Source: Neurospora tetrasperma FGSC 2508
Taxonomy: Eukaryota > Ascomycota > Sordariomycetes > Sordariales > Sordariaceae
Assembly: GCF_000213175.1 (NCBI RefSeq)
Contig: NW_009799099.1
Span: forward strand, 1,501,560-1,565,559
DNA: 64,000 bases
Direction: 5' to 3'
Of this stretch, positions 1-13,314 are shown piece after piece. The position numbers were made by a program, and so were the translations under genes. The notes below the pieces were generated by a model that worked only from the letters and a program-made list of their open reading frames with translations, was not told the DNA's origin and searched no databases. Every line of letters starts with the position of its first letter. Within the stretch, counting starts at the first letter, position 1.

Positions 1-1
1 T

Positions 2-3000
2 ACTAAGCTTCACCACAACTACGCTGCCGACAAGCACAAATTCTACAAGAAGCCCCGATTCGGCAAGTCATCCTTCACCGTCTGCCATTATGCCATCGAC
101 GTTACCTACGAGTCCGACGGTTTTATTGAGAAGAACCGTGATACCGTTCCGGACGAGCACATGGCGGTTTTGCGCGCATCAACCAACCAATTCCTTGTTT
201 CGGTCTTGGACGCTGCTTCTGCGGTGCGCGAGAAGGATCTGGCCTCTGCCAGCTCAAATGCTGTCAAGCCCGCCGCTGGAAGGAGAATCGGTGTGGCTGT
301 TAACCGCAAGCCCACACTCGGCGGTATCTTCAAGTCCTCTCTGATCGAACTAATGAATACAATCAACGGCACCGATGTTCACTACATCCGCTGTATCAAG
401 CCTAACGAGGCGAAGGAACCCTGGAAGTTTGAAGGACCCATGGTCCTGAGTCAGCTCCGCGCCTGCGGTGTACTAGAAACTGTCCGCATTAGTTGTGCGG
501 GTTACCCTACAAGATGGACGTACGAGGAATTCGCGTTGCGGTACTACATGCTGGTACCATCGACGCAGTGGACATCGGAGATTAGGGAGATGGCAAATGC
601 CATCTTGACCAAGGCCTTTGGCGCTAGCACCGGCAAGGGTCTCGACAAGTACCAGCTGGGTCTTACCAAGATCTTCTTCAGAGCCGGTATGCTCGCTTTC
701 CTCGAAAATCTGCGCACCACCAGACTCAACGACTGCGCAATTCTTATCCAGAAGAACCTCAAGGCCAAGTATTACCGTAAGAGGTATCTTGCTGCTCGCA
801 ATGCCATTGTCTCTTTCCAAGCCTTGATTAGAGCAAACAAAGCTCGCAATTCAGCACAGGAACGCCGCACTACCAAGGCTGCAATCACGATTCAGAGAGT
901 TTGGCGCGGTTACAAGGACAGAAAACAATTCCTTGAGGTCAGGAACGACGTCATTCGTGCCCAAGCCGCCATCAAGGGTTACATGAAGCGCAAGAAGATT
1001 ATGGAGGAGCGGGTCGGAAATGCGGTGCTCATCATCCAGCGGAATTGGCGGTCGAGGCAGCAGCTGCGCTCCTGGAGGGATTATCGCCGGAAAGTTACCA
1101 TTGTCCAGAGCTTGTGGCGCGGTAAGACGGCGCGTAAGGATTACAAGGCTCTCCGCGCCGAGGCACGGGATCTCAAGCAGATTTCATACAAGCTGGAGAA
1201 CAAGGTCGTGGAACTGACACAGTCGCTGGGTACCATGAAGACGCAGAACAGGGAGTTGAGGACTCAGGTGGAGAACTACGAAGGACAGGTGGCGATCTGG
1301 AGGAATCGTCACAACCAGTTGGAGGCACGCGCCAAGGAGCTGCAAGCCGAGGCCAACCAGGCCGGTATTGCCGCCGCTCGCTTGGAGCAGATGGAGGCCG
1401 AGATGAAGAAGCTTCAAGCAAGCTTCGAGGAGTCTGTGGCCAATGTGAAGAGGATGCAGGAGGAGGAACGCGAGCTCAGAGAGTCCCTGCGCGCTACCAG
1501 CGTAGAGCTCGACTCTGCTCGTATCGAGAGTCAACGGCAAGAGGCTGAGAAGAACTCGCTCCGTCAGCAGTTGGCTGACTTGCAGGAGGCTCTCGAGCAA
1601 GCAAGGAGGCAAGTACCTATCAACGGTGATATCCTGAACGGCAATGGTATTGCCCCTCAGGTTCCTACTGGGTTGATCAACCTGGTATCGTCCAAGAAGC
1701 CTAAGCGGCGTAGTGCGGGTGCCGAACCACGGGAGATGGATCGGTACAGCATGGCCTACAACCCACGGCCCGTTTCCATGGCTGTCCCTGGTCTGAACCG
1801 CCAAACAACACTTTCCGGCTCAACCTTCGTTCCCGGTGTCGATAGCATCGAGCTTGAACTTGAAGGTCTTCTCGCCGATGAAGATGCTCTCAATGAGGAG
1901 GTTACCATGGGCCTCATCCGTAACCTCAAGATCCCCTCCCCTTCCACCAATCCGCCACCTTCCGACAAGGAGGTGCTCTTCCCTGCTTACCTCATCAACC
2001 TAGTAACGTCCGAGATGTGGAACAACGGCTTCGTTAAGGAGTCAGAACGCTTCCTGGCCAACGTCATGCAGTCCATCCAACAGGAGGTGATGCAGCACGA
2101 TGGCGAAGAGGCCATCAACCCCGGTGCCTTCTGGCTTTCCAACGTCCATGAAATGCTCTCGTTTGTCTTCCTTGCGGAGGATTGGTACGAGGCTCAGAAG
2201 ACGGACAATTACGAGTACGACCGCCTCCTCGAGATTGTCAAGCATGACTTGGAAAGCTTGGAGTTCAACATCTACCATACCTGGATGAAGGTTCTCAAGA
2301 AGAAGCTTTTCAAGATGATCATTCCGGCCATCATCGAGTCGCAGTCCCTACCCGGCTTCGTCACGAACGAAAACAACAGGTTCCTTGGCAAGCTGCTGCA
2401 GTCTAACACGGCGCCGGCCTACAGCATGGACAACCTGTTGTCCCTCCTCAACAATGTCTACCGTGCCATGAAGGCCTACTACCTCGAGGACTCGATCATC
2501 ACGCAGACTATCACGGAGCTGCTCCGGCTCGTTGGTGTCACGGCATTCAACGATTTGCTCATGCGCCGTAACTTCCTCTCATGGAAGCGTGGCCTGCAGA
2601 TCAACTACAACATCACTCGTATCGAAGAGTGGTGCAAGAGCCACGACATGCCTGAGGGCACGCTCCAGCTTGAGCATCTCATGGTCAGTATCGTCAAGTG
2701 AACGTTTCATGATGCATTAGGTGCTAACCATTCAACAGCAAGCCACAAAGCTTTTGCAACTCAAGAAGGCAACCCTTAATGATATCGAGATCATCCAAGA
2801 CATTTGCTGGATGTGAGTATATTTCCTTGTCCCGACAAGTTACGCACCAATCATACTGACTTTCATTCGTAGGCTATCCCCTAACCAGATTCAGAAGCTG
2901 CTCAACCAGTACCTGGTTGCCGACTACGAGCAACCTATTAACGGCGAGATCATGAAGGCCGTGGCATCTCGCGTCAGCGAAAAGAGCGACGTCCTCTTAC

Positions 3001-3330
3001 TGCAGGCTGTCGATATGGACGACAGTGGCCCGTACGAGATAGCCGAGCCCAGAGTGATCACAGCGCTGGAGACTTATACACCATCCTGTGAGTTCGATCA
3101 GAGTTTTTGGATAACGCGAATGCATAACTGACTGTGAAACCACAGGGCTGCAAACCCCTCGTTTGAAGCGTCTTGCTGAGATTGTATCTCAACAAGCAAT
3201 TGCGCAACAAGAGAAGATGGAGTTCGGCTCTCAGGCGGGCGACTACCAGCACGGGGATTATGACATACAAAGCATGAACGACTTGGCAGAGGTGGATGAA
3301 GGGCAAGAGATTGTGGAAGCGAGTGCCTAG
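2..3330 (+). CDS. myo-5: Class V myosin heavy chain, 3' part (5' end outside window)
   Basis: Actin motor that carries vesicles and organelles toward hyphal tips. Exons are <2-2683, 2739-2812, 2873-3087 and 3146-3330; the frame is open from base 2, giving 1051 residues here. The first 230 or so residues are the end of the motor (HYIRCIKPNE, GVLETVRIS, LTKIFFRAGML). Six IQ motifs follow as the lever arm (e.g. AITIQRVWRGYKDR, IVQSLWRGKTARKDY). Next is a coiled coil rich in E, L, Q and R, a linker, and a C-terminal cargo-binding DIL/globular tail (EMWNNGFVKESERFLANVMQ, LLSLLNNVYRAMKAYYLEDS). The protein ends in ...IVEASA. The globular tail separates it from class II myosin; it corresponds to yeast Myo2. 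The N-terminal motor lies left of the window. The class is certain; the locus symbol follows Neurospora usage and is less certain. Confidence 0.95.
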
Positions 3331-4918
3331 GTTGCACCCCCGCGACCATCATCACCTTTACCTCTACCACTACCACCACCTCGCTCTCGTCCGTCACTGT
3401 CGTTATCATTGATTCCGTGCCCGACTTCTACCATACTCAACCCCTGGAGGACAAACAGTAACTCCACTATTGATGATTCTGTTGCGCTGCCACCGAGGAC
3501 TACTACCGGTTCGAGGAAGATGAGGGTCAGGAGTGGGACTGGTTGAGTATTACTCGTTTGATACAGAAAATCAAACTTTTTCTTGTTCATCAGTGTTGTT
3601 ATTGTTGCTGCTGTAGTAGAGTATGCTGTGTGTTGCAAAAAAAGAAACAAAAAACAAAAAGAGAGCAAGGCGCAATCTGCATTTGGAACCAGGTTAGAGA
3701 AGAGGAAGTAGAAGAAAAAGGATAAGGGGAATGACAGGGAGCGAGACAAGCGGGCAGGCAAAGAGGCAGGCAGGAAGGGCAGGATAGTTCATGGAAAGGC
3801 TGGGTGGGTTCGAGCCGTGAATCAACAGTTTGCCGGATATAGTAGAGAAAAATGGAAGGAAGGCTCACGGCGTGCAAGTCAGGATTCGGGTGATTTGCTT
3901 TGGGCTTTTTGCTGGAGAGAGAGAACAACGGAGAATTCACCTTCCAATTTCACGTTTTTTTTTTTTTTTTCTAATTCATTTCGTTTCACTTCTTTAACTT
4001 TGTTTCAACTTTCCATCATCGGCCGATGTTTTACTTTCTTTTCAAATCATATCATTCCAACTACTTTGTGAGAGACATATGCTTCCTTCTGTAGAGTCCC
4101 CGGCAAATGGTAGGCATTAAAAGCTTTATTCTAGGTTATTCATGCTTGCAAGACGAAGCATGAAGGAATCACGGAACGAAGCTCGGAGAGAAAAGGCAAG
4201 AGAGTCCAATGTGCTAAGAGAAAGTGTAATAAAGGGGATGGAGACCGAGGACCGCTTAAGTGCATATCATGTGAATAGGCTGCTGCAAGATATATTCAGT
4301 ACCTGGTCTCTATGTAGTCGGCAGGTTGTTGAATGCCGGTGATCCGTTTTCTGTCTGCCTCTTCTTCTCCTCTCTTTGACAATCATGAAATGTTTAATTT
4401 TGATGAGGGTGGTCGGGAAGTTAGAGGAAGTGCGTGGTGGAATATACGTATTTAGCAATATGCAATAAAGCAGCGTGGCTGACAGTAGCAGAGAGCAGTG
4501 CCACTACCTTTTAATTCGCACATGGTCGAAACGGCCCCGAAAAAAAAAAAATTCTTGCAGTTGCATGCCGCGAGTTTGGCCCCTCGTCACTTGTCCATCA
4601 CTATCCGCCGCTCGAGAAAACGAAACACTGGACTAAAGTCTCAATAAAGGACCCCACTATATTTTCCAAGTTATTACACCAAAAGATAGTGGTGAGAAAG
4701 ATCATTTAGCTTGGTCTCGAACTCATATACACCCACATCTACACATACACACACACACACACACATCCATAAACTTGATCTCACGCAACTCCCACCCCAG
4801 CACCGGTGCGTATATATAATAGTGAAGATTACCGAAAATGAACAGATGTAGAGACTGACCCACCAAAAAAAAAAAAAAGAGAGAGAGAGAGAAACAAACA
4901 AAGCAGACAAAAATCACA
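3331..4918. other. Intergenic: myosin 3' UTR and Fap7 promoter/leader
   Basis: No coding region with codon bias or splice support is visible. The stretch holds the myosin 3' region and several simple tracts: a T run near 3957, an (AC)9 run at 4747-4764, an A run at 4866-4878 and a GA run at 4879-4891 just before the Fap7 start codon. The purine-rich leader directly before 4919 is probably the Fap7 5' UTR. Confidence 0.6.
4747..4764. repeat. (AC)9 microsatellite
   Basis: Perfect AC dinucleotide run, preceded by imperfect ACAT units, in the Fap7 upstream region. Confidence 0.9.
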
Positions 4919-5357
4919 ATGTCTCGCACACTCCCCAATATCATCATCACCGGCACTCCCGGCGTCGGCAAGACCTCCCACTGCGAGCTGCTGGCCGAGC
5001 GCACGGGGCTCAAGCACCTGTCCGTCAACGACGTGGTCAAATCCAAGGAGTGCCATGAGGGGTGGGATGAGGAGTACCAGAGTTGGATTGTTGATGAGGA
5101 TAAGGTGAGCTCTCCGGTTCTTCTCCATTGGGGCAAAGGGAAATTATTTGATCGTGTGCGCAAGAAGAAATAAGGCGCTGACTGTGCGACCGTAATTCAA
5201 AAAATCAAAAGCTCCTCGACGCCATTGAAGACGAAGTCAAGCAGGGCGGTTGCATAATAGACTGGCACGCTTGCGACTTGTTCCCCAAGAGCTGGATTGA
5301 TTTGGTGGTGGTTTTGAGAGTTGAGAGTTCAGTGTTGTATGATCGGTTGACCGAGAG

Positions 5358-5414
<57 letters not shown>

Positions 5415-5726
5415 TCACATTTTCCTTTCCCTTCCCCCCCTTCCCCCCTTTGCCGTTTGCTTTTCCTTTGTTACTTGATTTGCTTTCACCACAGATCGAT
5501 GCGTAAGCATAAACTGACACACGCACACAGAAAATACCCCGAGCTCAAGCTTCAGGAAAACCTCGACTCGGAGATCATGGAGGTTCTCTTGCAGGAGGCC
5601 CGCGACTCATACGACGAGGAGATTGTCGTCGAGTTGCAGAGCAACAATGCCGAGCAGATGGATGAAAACGTGGATCGGATCGAGGCTTGGTTTAAGCAGT
5701 GGAAGGAGAATAACAGCTCTGCATAA
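4919..5726 (+). CDS. fap7: Adenylate kinase isoenzyme 6 homologue (Fap7)
   Basis: Small P-loop NMP kinase/ATPase (AK6/Fap7 family) needed for late 40S maturation, where it acts with ribosomal protein uS11 and supports 20S pre-rRNA cleavage. Exons are 4919-5104, 5212-5357 and 5531-5726, giving 175 residues, the usual family length. The Walker A loop GTPGVGKT is at residues 12-19, and the family hallmark DWHACDLFP lies in exon 2. The conserved C-terminal block KLQENLDSEIMEVLLQEA is in exon 3. The second intron contains 52 consecutive T right after its donor. An alternative in-frame acceptor at 5494 would add 12 codons, but family conservation and a CTGAC branch site about 15 nt before 5530 favour the exon start used here. 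Next on the same strand is ITP pyrophosphatase. Confidence 0.92.
5361..5412 (+). repeat. T52 homopolymer inside Fap7 intron 2
   Basis: Uninterrupted run of 52 T beginning three bases into the intron (donor GTA then T). It is followed by a pyrimidine-rich stretch, and its length is probably variable. Confidence 0.95.
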
Positions 5727-6247
5727 GGGCCGATGTTGAGTTTCGGGGTATAAAAGATGTGTAATGGCAATGGGGGCAATGTGAAAAAGGGAAAAGTGGT
5801 CTTGATACCCGGATTCGATGTGATCTTTGCAAGAATGAGGGGGAGTAAATACAAGAAGGAGGTGTAGAAGCGGCGTAATCTACGTAAGACTTCACGGAAA
5901 CTCACAAAAACACATATCCATCAGAGAGAGTCTTTCCATTGTTTCCAGTGATTACTTGTTTGGTTTTGCATTGCTGGTCGTCACCTGTAGACTCACCCAC
6001 ACCAAATGATACAAATGCAACAAACGAGGATTTCGTTCACGTTTTGCCTGCTACCCCAGCACCTCGTATTTTTCCCAAAACCGTATCTTACGACCATCAC
6101 TGTGTAACATCGATAACGAGCTAAACGATCACCGGCCTGACTCTTACTCCGAAGAGGTGCCGTACTTATCCATACTCTCCCTCCTCAGGTCTCACTCTCT
6201 GACTCTCACAACTTAACCTTACCACCAGGTCAGAAAACACCGTCAAA
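5727..6247. other. Intergenic between Fap7 and ITPase
   Basis: About 520 bp with the Fap7 3' UTR and the ITPase promoter. The CT-rich segment at 6140-6235, ending just before the ATG, looks like a fungal pyrimidine-rich core promoter/leader. I see no gene here. Confidence 0.6.
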
Positions 6248-7243
<996 letters not shown>

Positions 7244-7600
7244 ATATTTTCTCTCAAGTGAGGAACAAATTAAGACAGCAATATTTCTGAAAGACGAAAG
7301 AAGAGCAGCGCCGTTGTGATGAAAAGACAAAGCTGTGGCCACAAGGCCATAATACCCAAAACGATCTGGAAACAAAAAAAAAAACAAAAAAAAACGAAGA
7401 AAAAACACGCCGCTTGAAATGCAGTACCAGAAAACAAGAGAATTTCAGTTCGCTATGTCCAACTTGAGGACGGATAGCGATATGAATGATGATCGAAACA
7501 CACCATGTACATGTCCCTAGGTGTCCATAAGAATCCGTCTTGTCCGTGCATGGCGTTCTATGCATTTATCTCTGGACGCGGCCTCAACCTATTTTTCATC
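7244..7600. other. Convergent 3' region between ITPase and ZUP1
   Basis: About 357 bp shared as 3' flanks of two convergent genes. It contains A-rich tracts around 7373-7405. No independent gene is visible. The continuation of the ZUP1 frame in another phase across 7558-7600 may be a spliced alternative C-terminus. Confidence 0.5.
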
Positions 7601-9573
7601 TTAGCCAGCCGCTTCTGGACTTCCACTATATGCAAACCGATCAGACTTGAAGAAGCACACGTACCTAATGACTTCAAACTCCCTAAACCTTCCCAGATAC
7701 TTACTCCCGCGTCGGTAAGGATTAAGCACCATATTCGCCGCAAGAGGGTGTAGGTGATGGTGGACATGCACATCCCGGCCGACGTGTTTAGTGACATTCG
7801 ACGCATCGTGAAACATGGGGTCGAAAACAAGCAGGTTCCGCGCACCCGACTTATCGTACTCCAGCCCGATGATCGTCATCGAGTGGCCCGCGTGCTGGAA
7901 GTATATTGGCGGTAGGTCGGTCTGCCAGACCTTCTTAATCTGCTGAGTGGTAAGATCTGTATCTTCGGGGACAGAGATGCCCGTTTGGAGGTACCGCTCG
8001 ACCATGTCTAGTAGGTCTTTTTCGGAGTGGCCGGGCTCGGGGTTTTTGAAGGCTTGGACGTCGAAACTAGATGAAGGGGGTGGGTGTCAGTTTCCTGTGT
8101 TGGAGGCGAAAGAGAGAGAGAGAGAGGTGAGGTGAATGGATGGATATAAAGGGCTCACGTACGGAATTTGCAACAACCGGAGCATAGCCATCGCCTCAGG
8201 CGTCCCAATGTACTTTCTGGTACCGCGGATGCCGCCTGTTTCAACCCTTCCTTGAGCGTTGATCCCGTGGTCCCATGCAGTTTCGATCATTTCTTGAATA
8301 TTAAAGATCGTGGGGATCCCCCCGCAGAAATGTTGGTAGCCTGGGTATTTGGTACCGATGATGTACGAAGACAACATTTGGATATTGCGATAACCACAGA
8401 AACCGCCTTCACATGTTTGTTAGATGACATGACTTCTCAATTTCGGAATGGGGCAAAATTGACCTTCCCTCTTAAGTTTCGACACATGATTTGTGCTCGG
8501 GTGGCACAAAAAGGCATGTCTTGTGGAAGAACATTGCTCGAACAGCTGTGCCAAGACTGGGATAATGCCTTGATTATCAGTTAGCGATGCTCATGAAAAA
8601 TCCCCCCCATTATCCAGTTTGTGAACTACCTTCAGCTTTCACATAAAGTCCCTTCTCCAGGTGCTTGACGAGCCAATCCGGCATCTGCTCCTCGTGTGCA
8701 TACTTGCCGAGCTGCGCCTTCTGTATATACGGCTTTAGTTCAACGCTTCACCACTGACAGTTCCCGCTAAACAAGTGAAGACGTACACCAAGTCGGGTTC
8801 CTCGCATAACTTTGGCAGTTCCCCCCGAGGCTCGTTCAGCCAGTCGTTCGGATACCTTCTCTTTATGGCGCTTCTTTGGAGGCTTAGGAGACATCGAGGG
8901 CGCATCAGAGGAGTGACGGGGGTGATGGATTCCGAAAAAGGCCCGCCATATCGATTTGCTCTTGTTGCTGTCTCTATTCCTGTCGCTGTGATGGTCGTCC
9001 TTGCGCTCCCCACGGCGGTGACCTTCAGTCTCGCCGCGGTGGGCTTTCGAAGAAGAAGAAGTAGTACTAGGTCTAGGTGAAGAGCTTGAAGAATGGGAGG
9101 GAGGAGTGCGTGTCGACGTTGTTGGCCTCCTTGCCGGCGGAGACTGACCTTTTGGGGATGGAGATGGAGCGGAAGGGGTGATGATGGGACTGCCAGTCTC
9201 AGTCTCTGAAGAAGCGCTGCCACCTTGCTCAGCGGCATGGAGTTCTAGGTGATAGCCCAGGTCGGCGGCGAGCAGGACTTCCCCGCAGTCTTTTGCCGGA
9301 CATTCGATATAATGAGGGTCTTCTTCTTTTTCAGAAATGTGACCGCCCTTGGCCTCTGCAGGTTTGTCAGCGACGACAAAGGGAGTTTCTCCCTCGGCAT
9401 GGTTTGTCTCCAAGTGCTGGCGTTGAAGTCAATCAGTTAACGGGTTCACCCCTAAACAATGCGGCCCGGAAGGAGAAACACACTAGCATGATGGCGTATT
9501 CGTCCGTCGTTGTCGATTCCCAGTTGCAAAAGGGACAAACCATGCCGCCTTTGTTTTCCTCTGGGACTCCCAT
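7601..9573 (-). CDS. zup1: Zinc-finger K63-specific deubiquitinase, ZUP1/ZUFSP (Mug105) type
   Basis: Peptidase C78 family cysteine protease. Human ZUP1 cleaves long K63-linked ubiquitin chains in genome maintenance; S. pombe Mug105 is a relative. Exons read leftward are 9573-9484, 9416-8787, 8720-8630, 8406-8163 and 8066-7601, giving 506 residues. Two C2H2-type fingers stand at the N-terminus (C13/C16/H31/H36 and C69/C74/H86/H90). A long Ser/Pro/Arg-rich disordered linker follows, then RLGKAQLGKYAHEEQMPDWL. The catalytic Cys is about residue 274 in FCGYRNIQML, with His413 in HAGHSMTIIG and Asp434 in LLVFDP, so the triad is complete. The C-terminus after FEVIR is uncertain: a 39-nt GTACGT...TAG segment there may be spliced without moving the stop, or another acceptor may be used. 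Confidence 0.85.
8110..8126. repeat. (AG)n run inside ZUP1 intron 4
   Basis: Short AG dinucleotide run within the intron between the fourth and fifth ZUP1 exons; on the coding strand it is a CT tract. Confidence 0.85.
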
Positions 9574-12500
9574 CTTCAACTGTTTCAGATTAGCATAGAA
9601 CGACTGTTAGTGAGATGTAGGTCTCTTTGTTCCGAGATTGTGACCCAATTCGGATTCCCTCCGAATAACAAAGAGACTTTGAAGTGGCAGCGCGGCAAGC
9701 GGCAAGCGGGATGGCTGGTGAGTTAACGAATGTTGCTAACACGTAGCTAGAAATGGAAATGAAGCCGGGAGGATGGATTTTCGGTGAACGAGCCGGCAAG
9801 ACGTGTCTAATGATTCAGCTCAGCTGTGGAAGCTAATCGCTTTCGGTGAGCAGCTTGTCTTGAGCATTTGTCTTTTTTTTTGCTTTTTTGCTTTTTTCTC
9901 TCAAAACGAGATGTACGAGGACTCTCCAAACCCCTTGCCGACCGGTATCATCAAGACAAGTTCAGGCGCAAATGACACATAGCGAGACCCGTCTCACGGA
10001 AAGAGTTTGTTACTGTAATTCGTTTTGTTGATGGGACGACATCATGATGGCTCACATGCCCTAAACACGGCAACAAAGGCATCAACGACTGGCGAGCAAC
10101 CCCCTGAAAGAACCAGCTTGTTGGATTGGTTTGTTTGCTGGTAGCCATTGCCCATTGTAGTTTGGGGGCTGAACTTTGTCCAAGGAAGCCGCACTTGGGC
10201 TATGCGATTGAAGGAAGTTTTGCGTCAAAACGAGAAGTTGCAACAAAGAGAGGGTTAAAGCCATCCGAACGCCACTATCTTGTGGTCATTTCCCCTCGTG
10301 TTCAACACCGTCGGGACGAAGTGACGAGGAAGTGGTTGAGGCAGGAGCAAAAGAGGGGAATTTGAGCATTTATCAATGAGGTTGAAGCTAATTATGTCGG
10401 GTGTAGGCATGCAAGTGCTGTCACTATAGCAGAATATATATATGTATGTTAAGGCATGTATGTGTGTTGTTGTGGTAACATTCCACTTAATACCATGAAC
10501 GTGAGGTTGGCCCCTTTTAGTGTTACCTCTAGCGATGCTCCTCTTAAGCGAGTGTTAGTAGCAACCATTCAGTATACACGACACCTAGTAGCACACTTCA
10601 GGGACTGTTTGCCCGTCGCGGTGTCCCCTCGCTACGCCTTGCATCCCCGAAAAGTGTCAGCTGAATGTTTGACAATAATCATTATTCAGCTTCATCTTTA
10701 GCTCTAAGCAGCCATCCAATCCATTCCAGGCCACGATCAAGTGAACGATTAAATGATTACTGAACTAATCGCCCATCCAACAACTTCACTACCTAGAGGT
10801 ACCTACTACCTAGATGCTTGGCGCGCATGTCTCGACAACTGAGGTGATGTCATGGCTCATTCTCGGATTCCAATTTGGCAGTCATGGCGAACTGGCGGAC
10901 GTTGAGCTCACCTACGCAGGATATTCGATCCCGATTTTTTCAAGGTTTGAAACGTCGCTGCCTGGCTTAAACCTTCTTTTCCCTTGGGGCTGTTGCATTC
11001 TGCTCCATTTTTACTGCTGCGGTGCTAGCGAGGGCTCCCGCGCTCGATAAACTTCCCGAAGACCCGAGAGGACCCGAATCCCGCCTACGATGAGCGATGA
11101 AGGGGATCGAGTGAACTCACTCATCACTTGCCTTCAACGCCGCGCGGGCTGGCTGGCTGGTAACAGAAAGAAGCCGCCCTCAGCCATGCGAAACATCATT
11201 TCCATTTCTCCGTGTCATCGTCATATACCTCAGACATAAGCGGCATCTACACATGCTTGATAACAGTCAGCCACGTCCCCCGTCCGGATATGTCCGTCCT
11301 CTCTATCTCATAGAGTAGACATACCTGAACATGAGGGGAGTCATAATGTAGGTAAAGTTCAGTCATGCCGAATGCAGACCGCTAAGTCGGATTCGCCCCC
11401 CTTGTCTTCTACAGGGAGCAGTTGCTGATGGTGTCGAAGTAGATGTCGTCGTCCCTGACCCCGGCCAAGTGGTTCAAAGGGTATATGTCATGCAGAGACA
11501 GGTCCCACGGGTTCCTCAGCCCTATGACAGCCTCGTGTTCCCGATTCTGGCCGCGGGGGCTGCAGCCGGCTTGGTCTGGATGCGCGTTCTTACACCGACA
11601 TGTATGGGTATCCGAGTATCTGGTCTCTCGTCTCTTGAAACGTTACTGCCTAACTACTTGACAATTGTGGCTATCTGTGAATCATGTTGCTCACTCCCTT
11701 GATGGTATTAGACCACAACATTTTTCCGTGGAAGATTCGAAGCTGTGGATGAACATGAATGTCATGTTGGATCGATCGTGAACATGGCAAGTGGATGATG
11801 GCCTCGTAGGGTAATTGGATCCTTGTTCTATGAGTGCGGAAAGGAGGGTGGCAGATCTGGGTAGGTTAGAGATCTCGCTTTGGTTCCGTTGATGAACCAG
11901 AGGAGATACTAGAGCAAGTCATGCTTAAGGTCTACATGGTGCAGTGAATAACATGCTCATTTACTGTACAGAAATGGCCATCATACTGCCATCAAGTCGC
12001 AGAGTAACATGTTACTCTTCATGGTTGCTGCGCCTTGCTACGTTGACTCAAAACTTTGACAATGTTCCAACTCAACGACATTCACCAAGGTTCGCAACCA
12101 AGCCTTGACCATACTACGCATAAAATGACATGGCAACGTAGTCCGAAGGTACTTGTAGGTTATCTATTCGACATGTCTCGGGAAGAAGTTTGGAAGAATC
12201 TGGAAGAAAACTCGATGATGCTCGAAGTCTACAGTAGCTGGGAACTTGCGGAGTACCTGAAGCCCGCGCACATCACATAACCGCCACCTCAGTAATTGTT
12301 GACGATATGAAAACAGTCAATTACGTTCTACTCTATCAGTCCACCACAAACGGCCCAAGCAATGTTGTGAGGCTGTGATGCAATCTTCATCGGTCGAGTA
12401 AGGTATGGCTTGGATTCGTTGATGAAGAGTATTAACAGTGACATATCAAAAATAGCCTATCTAAATAGTGGCATTTCCAAGACACCAGCCAACAGACCTG

Positions 12501-13314
12501 CAACCTGCACCTGCGCATGAATTATTCATCACGATCATCAAATGTAGACTACAACACTGACTAGTTGCTGACCGTGAATCCTAGTGTTCTTTGTAGATTG
12601 TGCCATTCAAAAAGGGATGCGCTCAAGCGAAAGTACCGTACAGTCTCTCGAAATTGACTTTCGGGTAATCAGTTTGTACGAAGGCATGAGTAGGTAGGGT
12701 TGAAAGTGAAAAGAAGCAGTATAGTTGAACCCTGCTTATGTCTGCGTAGAAAGTGATTACCTGAAGTCCATTTCGAGAGATTATACGGCATGTCGTGCCA
12801 GCTTGTGTGTCGCTGACTAACCCGTTCTCCAGCTTTCGTCCGCGCTCTCCGCCGTTCTCACGCCCACGCCTACGCCCATCATCATCGTCGCTTAGCCCCG
12901 AAGCATGGCATACGCTGTACGAAGTACCTTTGTGATCTTGTCATTCTGAATCTTTGCATCCATCGCCAAAAGAACATAACCACAAATCTTCATGCCTGGA
13001 AAAGGGCTGGGCTATGATGCAAATCACGAATCGATTTCAAATTCGGCTCGACCGGGTTATCTTGAGGCTCTTGGGGATACGATGGATCTGTTTGCTTAAA
13101 GGGAAAGCAAAGTTTGCACCTTTCCGAGTCCCGAAATGCTGCAGTTTGTGTTTGTGTTTGTTCGAGCAATTCGATTTCGGGTCCTTCCACCGAGCAGCCA
13201 TCCAAGGAAGACACCCTTACCCTTGCCAAGACCCTGCCAAGCCACACGCCAAGCCGGGAAAAACTGGTACAGAAGCTGTACAGAAGCCGTCACGGGGCTG
13301 TCTCCAAAAAATAA
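9574..13314. other. 3.7-kb region without a recognisable gene
   Basis: This separates the divergent starts of the ZUP1 gene and the Zn2Cys6 regulator. Open frames here are short (under about 80 codons), with no family resemblance and no consistent splice pattern. It contains a T/C-rich patch near 9870-9900, a short TA run near 10435, and the TAGGTA-like cluster at 10791-10812. I see no tRNA B-box, transposon end or coding bias. Most of it is probably regulatory DNA or untranslated leader of the 13315 gene; a long noncoding RNA is possible but not shown. Confidence 0.5.

Noticed and set aside
3807-3818. GGTTCGAGCC as a tRNA B box
   Set aside because: No matching T-stem, acceptor stem or A box within tRNA distance.
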